This document shows, piece after piece, positions 62,464 through 64,000 of a stretch of DNA of 64,000 bases. The DNA lies in contig CANLAQ010000003.1 in NCBI GenBank assembly GCA_947488235.1, forward strand, positions 1 to 64,000, read 5' to 3'. The DNA is from Flavobacteriales bacterium (GTDB lineage Bacteria > Bacteroidota > Bacteroidia > Flavobacteriales_D > Crocinitomicaceae). Position numbers and translations under genes: made by a program. Every line of letters begins with the position of its first letter. The stretch's first letter is position 1. Below the pieces are notes generated by a model that was not told the origin of the DNA, ran no database searches, and saw nothing but the letters and a program-made list of their open reading frames with translations.

Positions 62464-63855
62464 ATGAATTATGATGTCATTGTTGTAGGAAGTGGTCCTG
62501 GAGGTTATGTTACCGCTATACGCGCTTCACAACTAGGTCTTAAAACGGCTATTGTAGAACGAGAATCTCTTGGAGGTGTTTGCTTAAATTGGGGATGTAT
62601 ACCAACCAAAGCTTTAATAAAAAGCGCCAATGTTTTTGAGTATTTGAATCATGCAGCGGACTATGGAATTACTGTTAAAGATGCCAAAATGGATTTTGGA
62701 GCTATGGTGAAGAGAAGTCGTGATATTGCTAATGGTATGAGTACTGGTATTCAATTTTTAATGAAAAAGAATAAAATTGATGTCCTTACTGGAAATGGTA
62801 AAATTGCAGCTGGAAAATCTGTAATCGTTACAGACGCATCAGGACTTTCCACAACATATACAGCAGGAAAAGCTGTTATCATTGCAACTGGATCTCGATC
62901 TCGTGAATTACCAAATCTTCCGCAAGATGGCAAGAAAATAATCGGATACAGACAAGCAATGACCTTAGACAACCAACCTAAACGCATAGTAATTGTTGGA
63001 TCAGGTGCTATTGGAGTTGAATTTGCCTATATCTATAATGCCATTGGTACAGAAGTTACCGTTGTTGAATACCTTCCAAACATTGTTCCTGTTGAAGATG
63101 AAGATGTATCTAAGCAATTGGAGAAATCATTCAAAAAAGCAGGTGTAAAAATTATGACCAATGCTTCTGTTGAAAGTGTAGATACTTCAGGAAAAGAATG
63201 TATTGTTTCCATTAAGACAGAAAAAGGTGAAGAGAAAATTTCTTGTGATGTAGTACTTTCGGCTGTTGGAATTCAAGCAAATATTGAAGGAATAGGTTTA
63301 GAAGAAATTGGCATTGTGGTTGATAAAGGCCGCGTCTTAGTAGATGAATACTACCAAACAAATATGCCAGGATATTATGCCATTGGTGATATTGTTCCTG
63401 GTCCCGCTTTAGCACATGTTGCTTCTGCAGAAGGAATTATTTGTGTTGAAAAAATCGCTGGACATGATCCTGCACCCTTAGATTATGGAAATATACCAGG
63501 ATGTACTTATTGTTCACCAGAAGTAGCCTCTGTGGGTATGACTGAAAAGGCAGCGAAAGCCGCTGGAATCGATGTTAAAATAGGTAAGTTTCCTTTTTCT
63601 GCATCTGGAAAAGCAAGTGCTGCCGGAGCAAAAGATGGATTTGTCAAATTAATTTTTGATGCCAAATATGGCGAATTATTAGGCGGTCATATGATTGGTG
63701 CTAATGTTACGGAAATGGTTGCTGAATTGGTAGCAGTTCGTAAATTGGAAACAACAGGACATGAATTAATTAAAACAGTTCACCCTCATCCAACGATGTC
63801 AGAAGCAATAATGGAAGCCGCTGCTGCTGCATATGGAGAGGTAATCCACTTGTAA
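62464..63855 (+). CDS. lpdA: Dihydrolipoamide dehydrogenase
   Basis: About 463 residues. MNYDVIVVGSGPGGYVTAIRASQLG binds FAD, GGVCLNWGCIPTKAL has the redox cysteines Cys40 and Cys45, IVIVGSGAIGVEFAYIYNAIGTEVTVVE binds NAD, YAIGDIVPGPALAHVASAEG closes the FAD site and HPHPTMSEAIMEA carries the catalytic His-Glu pair of the dimer interface. It is the E3 subunit shared by the 2-oxo acid dehydrogenases and could serve the fused E1 in this window. A TAATTTTG -7 box lies 19 bases upstream and an intrinsic terminator follows. Confidence 0.96.
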   Translation: MNYDVIVVGSGPGGYVTAIRASQLGLKTAIVERESLGGVCLNWGCIPTKALIKSANVFEYLNHAADYGITVKDAKMDFGAMVKRSRDIANGMSTGIQFLMKKNKIDVLTGNGKIAAGKSVIVTDASGLSTTYTAGKAVIIATGSRSRELPNLPQDGKKIIGYRQAMTLDNQPKRIVIVGSGAIGVEFAYIYNAIGTEVTVVEYLPNIVPVEDEDVSKQLEKSFKKAGVKIMTNASVESVDTSGKECIVSIKTEKGEEKISCDVVLSAVGIQANIEGIGLEEIGIVVDKGRVLVDEYYQTNMPGYYAIGDIVPGPALAHVASAEGIICVEKIAGHDPAPLDYGNIPGCTYCSPEVASVGMTEKAAKAAGIDVKIGKFPFSASGKASAAGAKDGFVKLIFDAKYGELLGGHMIGANVTEMVAELVAVRKLETTGHELIKTVHPHPTMSEAIMEAAAAAYGEVIHL

Positions 63856-63873
63856 GTTTCTTTAATTAATATT

Positions 63874-63909
63874 AAAAAGGTAATTTAGGGAACTTAATTA
63901 CCTTTTTTT
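63874..63909 (+). terminator. Intrinsic terminator after lpdA
   Basis: AAAAAGGTAATT (63874-63885), a 10-base loop, then AATTACCTTTTTTT forms a 12-bp stem with a T-run. The A/T symmetry allows function in both directions. The last T touches the ATG of the next gene. Confidence 0.85.
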
Positions 63910-64000
63910 ATGCGAATAACTTTTTTATTGACGCTATTTATTTTGATTTTCACACAAAATTCAAATGCTCAAATTGTCCTCAATGAAGCCTGTAATAAAA
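63910..64000 (+). CDS. Start of a secreted protein, cut by the window edge
   Basis: The first 30 codons read MRITFLLTLFILIFTQNSNA then QIVLNEACNK. This is a signal peptide (cleavage near NAQ) followed by a stretch like the IVLNE opening of lamin-tail or CotH-type secreted proteins of Bacteroidota. The rest lies outside the window, so the family call is weak. The ATG begins at the end of the lpdA terminator T-run, so its transcription must start very close to or inside the terminator. Confidence 0.55.
   Translation, partial: MRITFLLTLFILIFTQNSNAQIVLNEACNK

Noticed and set aside
1-64000. CRISPR arrays, tRNA genes, insertion sequences, toxin-antitoxin or defence genes
   Set aside because: I looked through intergenic regions and protein motifs on both strands and saw none; a tool-based scan could still find weak cases.

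Overview
The window is a continuous stretch of AT-rich, gene-dense chromosome from a Bacteroidota bacterium, most likely of the order Flavobacteriales. The placement rests on gldB and gldC next to nadE, a secreted protein with SprB-type repeats and a type B type IX secretion (T9SS) C-terminal domain, menaquinone (menB) and lipid A (lpxB) genes, many families typical of the phylum (DUF4290, DUF2797, TIGR02757, TIGR03643, DUF6089, DUF4197), and repeated promoter -7 boxes of the form TAnnTTTG. No tRNA or rRNA gene, CRISPR array, phage, insertion sequence or toxin/defence island was seen. I found no obviously new multi-gene system. The less-described material is small ORFs, one odd repeat, regulatory layouts and several conserved proteins of unknown function.

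Layout. 1-270: a strong minus-strand promoter and a leader that looks like the start of an rRNA operon lying beyond the left edge. 0.27-4 kb: a small membrane-protein pair, an ABC-F ATPase, a Rieske-like lipoprotein and a 2Fe-2S ferredoxin. 4-8.2 kb: outer membrane barrel plus nadE on the minus strand, diverging from gldB-gldC-DUF2797-GtrA. 8.2-12.9 kb (minus): glycosyltransferase, cysteine desulfurase, and a CstB-like persulfide dioxygenase-rhodanese with a TauE-type exporter. 12.9-13.1 kb: an inverted-repeat element flanked by 13-bp direct repeats. 13.1-18.1 kb: RNA helicase, flavin reductase plus TIGR03643 protein, accD, fbaA and an unannotated 49-aa ORF with its own terminator. 18.2-21.6 kb: GH20 hexosaminidase and two outer membrane proteins. 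21.8-26.8 kb: menB-pepD-ribBA-LolD-like ATPase-TIGR02757 operon. 26.8-34.2 kb (minus): HMG-CoA lyase-pyrD, a DUF6089/PorG-like barrel, an ECF sigma factor with a 60-aa membrane protein, and two further outer membrane proteins. 34.4-39.3 kb: mutA-mutB, a PKD/TPR-like secreted protein and an FtsB-like division protein. 39.3-42.7 kb (minus): SpoIID protein, and surE-small membrane protein-lpxB. 42.7-45.8 kb: NlpC/P60 hydrolase, epimerase-glyA. 45.8-53 kb: multi-pass membrane protein, VWA protein, aroQ diverging from xerD, a fused branched-chain E1 and gdhA. 53.2-57.6 kb: large T9SS substrate, DUF4197 lipoprotein, nucleoside phosphorylase. 57.6-62.3 kb (minus): purL-DUF4290-murA-thioredoxin-like operon. 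62.4-64 kb: lpdA, terminator and the start of a secreted protein cut by the window edge.

How the genes work together. Most are core metabolism (glycolysis, fatty acid, propionate/methylmalonyl-CoA and leucine catabolism, riboflavin, NAD, menaquinone, pyrimidine, purine, serine/glycine, glutamate) mixed with cell-envelope building and T9SS/gliding functions. Many neighbours overlap by 1 or 4 bases, so translational coupling is common. Several ORF-track starts are at TTG or GTG; I moved ten to a downstream ATG, and kept TTG for nadE, the HhH barrel protein, the SpoIID protein, xerD and the nucleoside phosphorylase and GTG for the fused E1, where no ATG fits. All calls are from reading the sequence; no database search was run.
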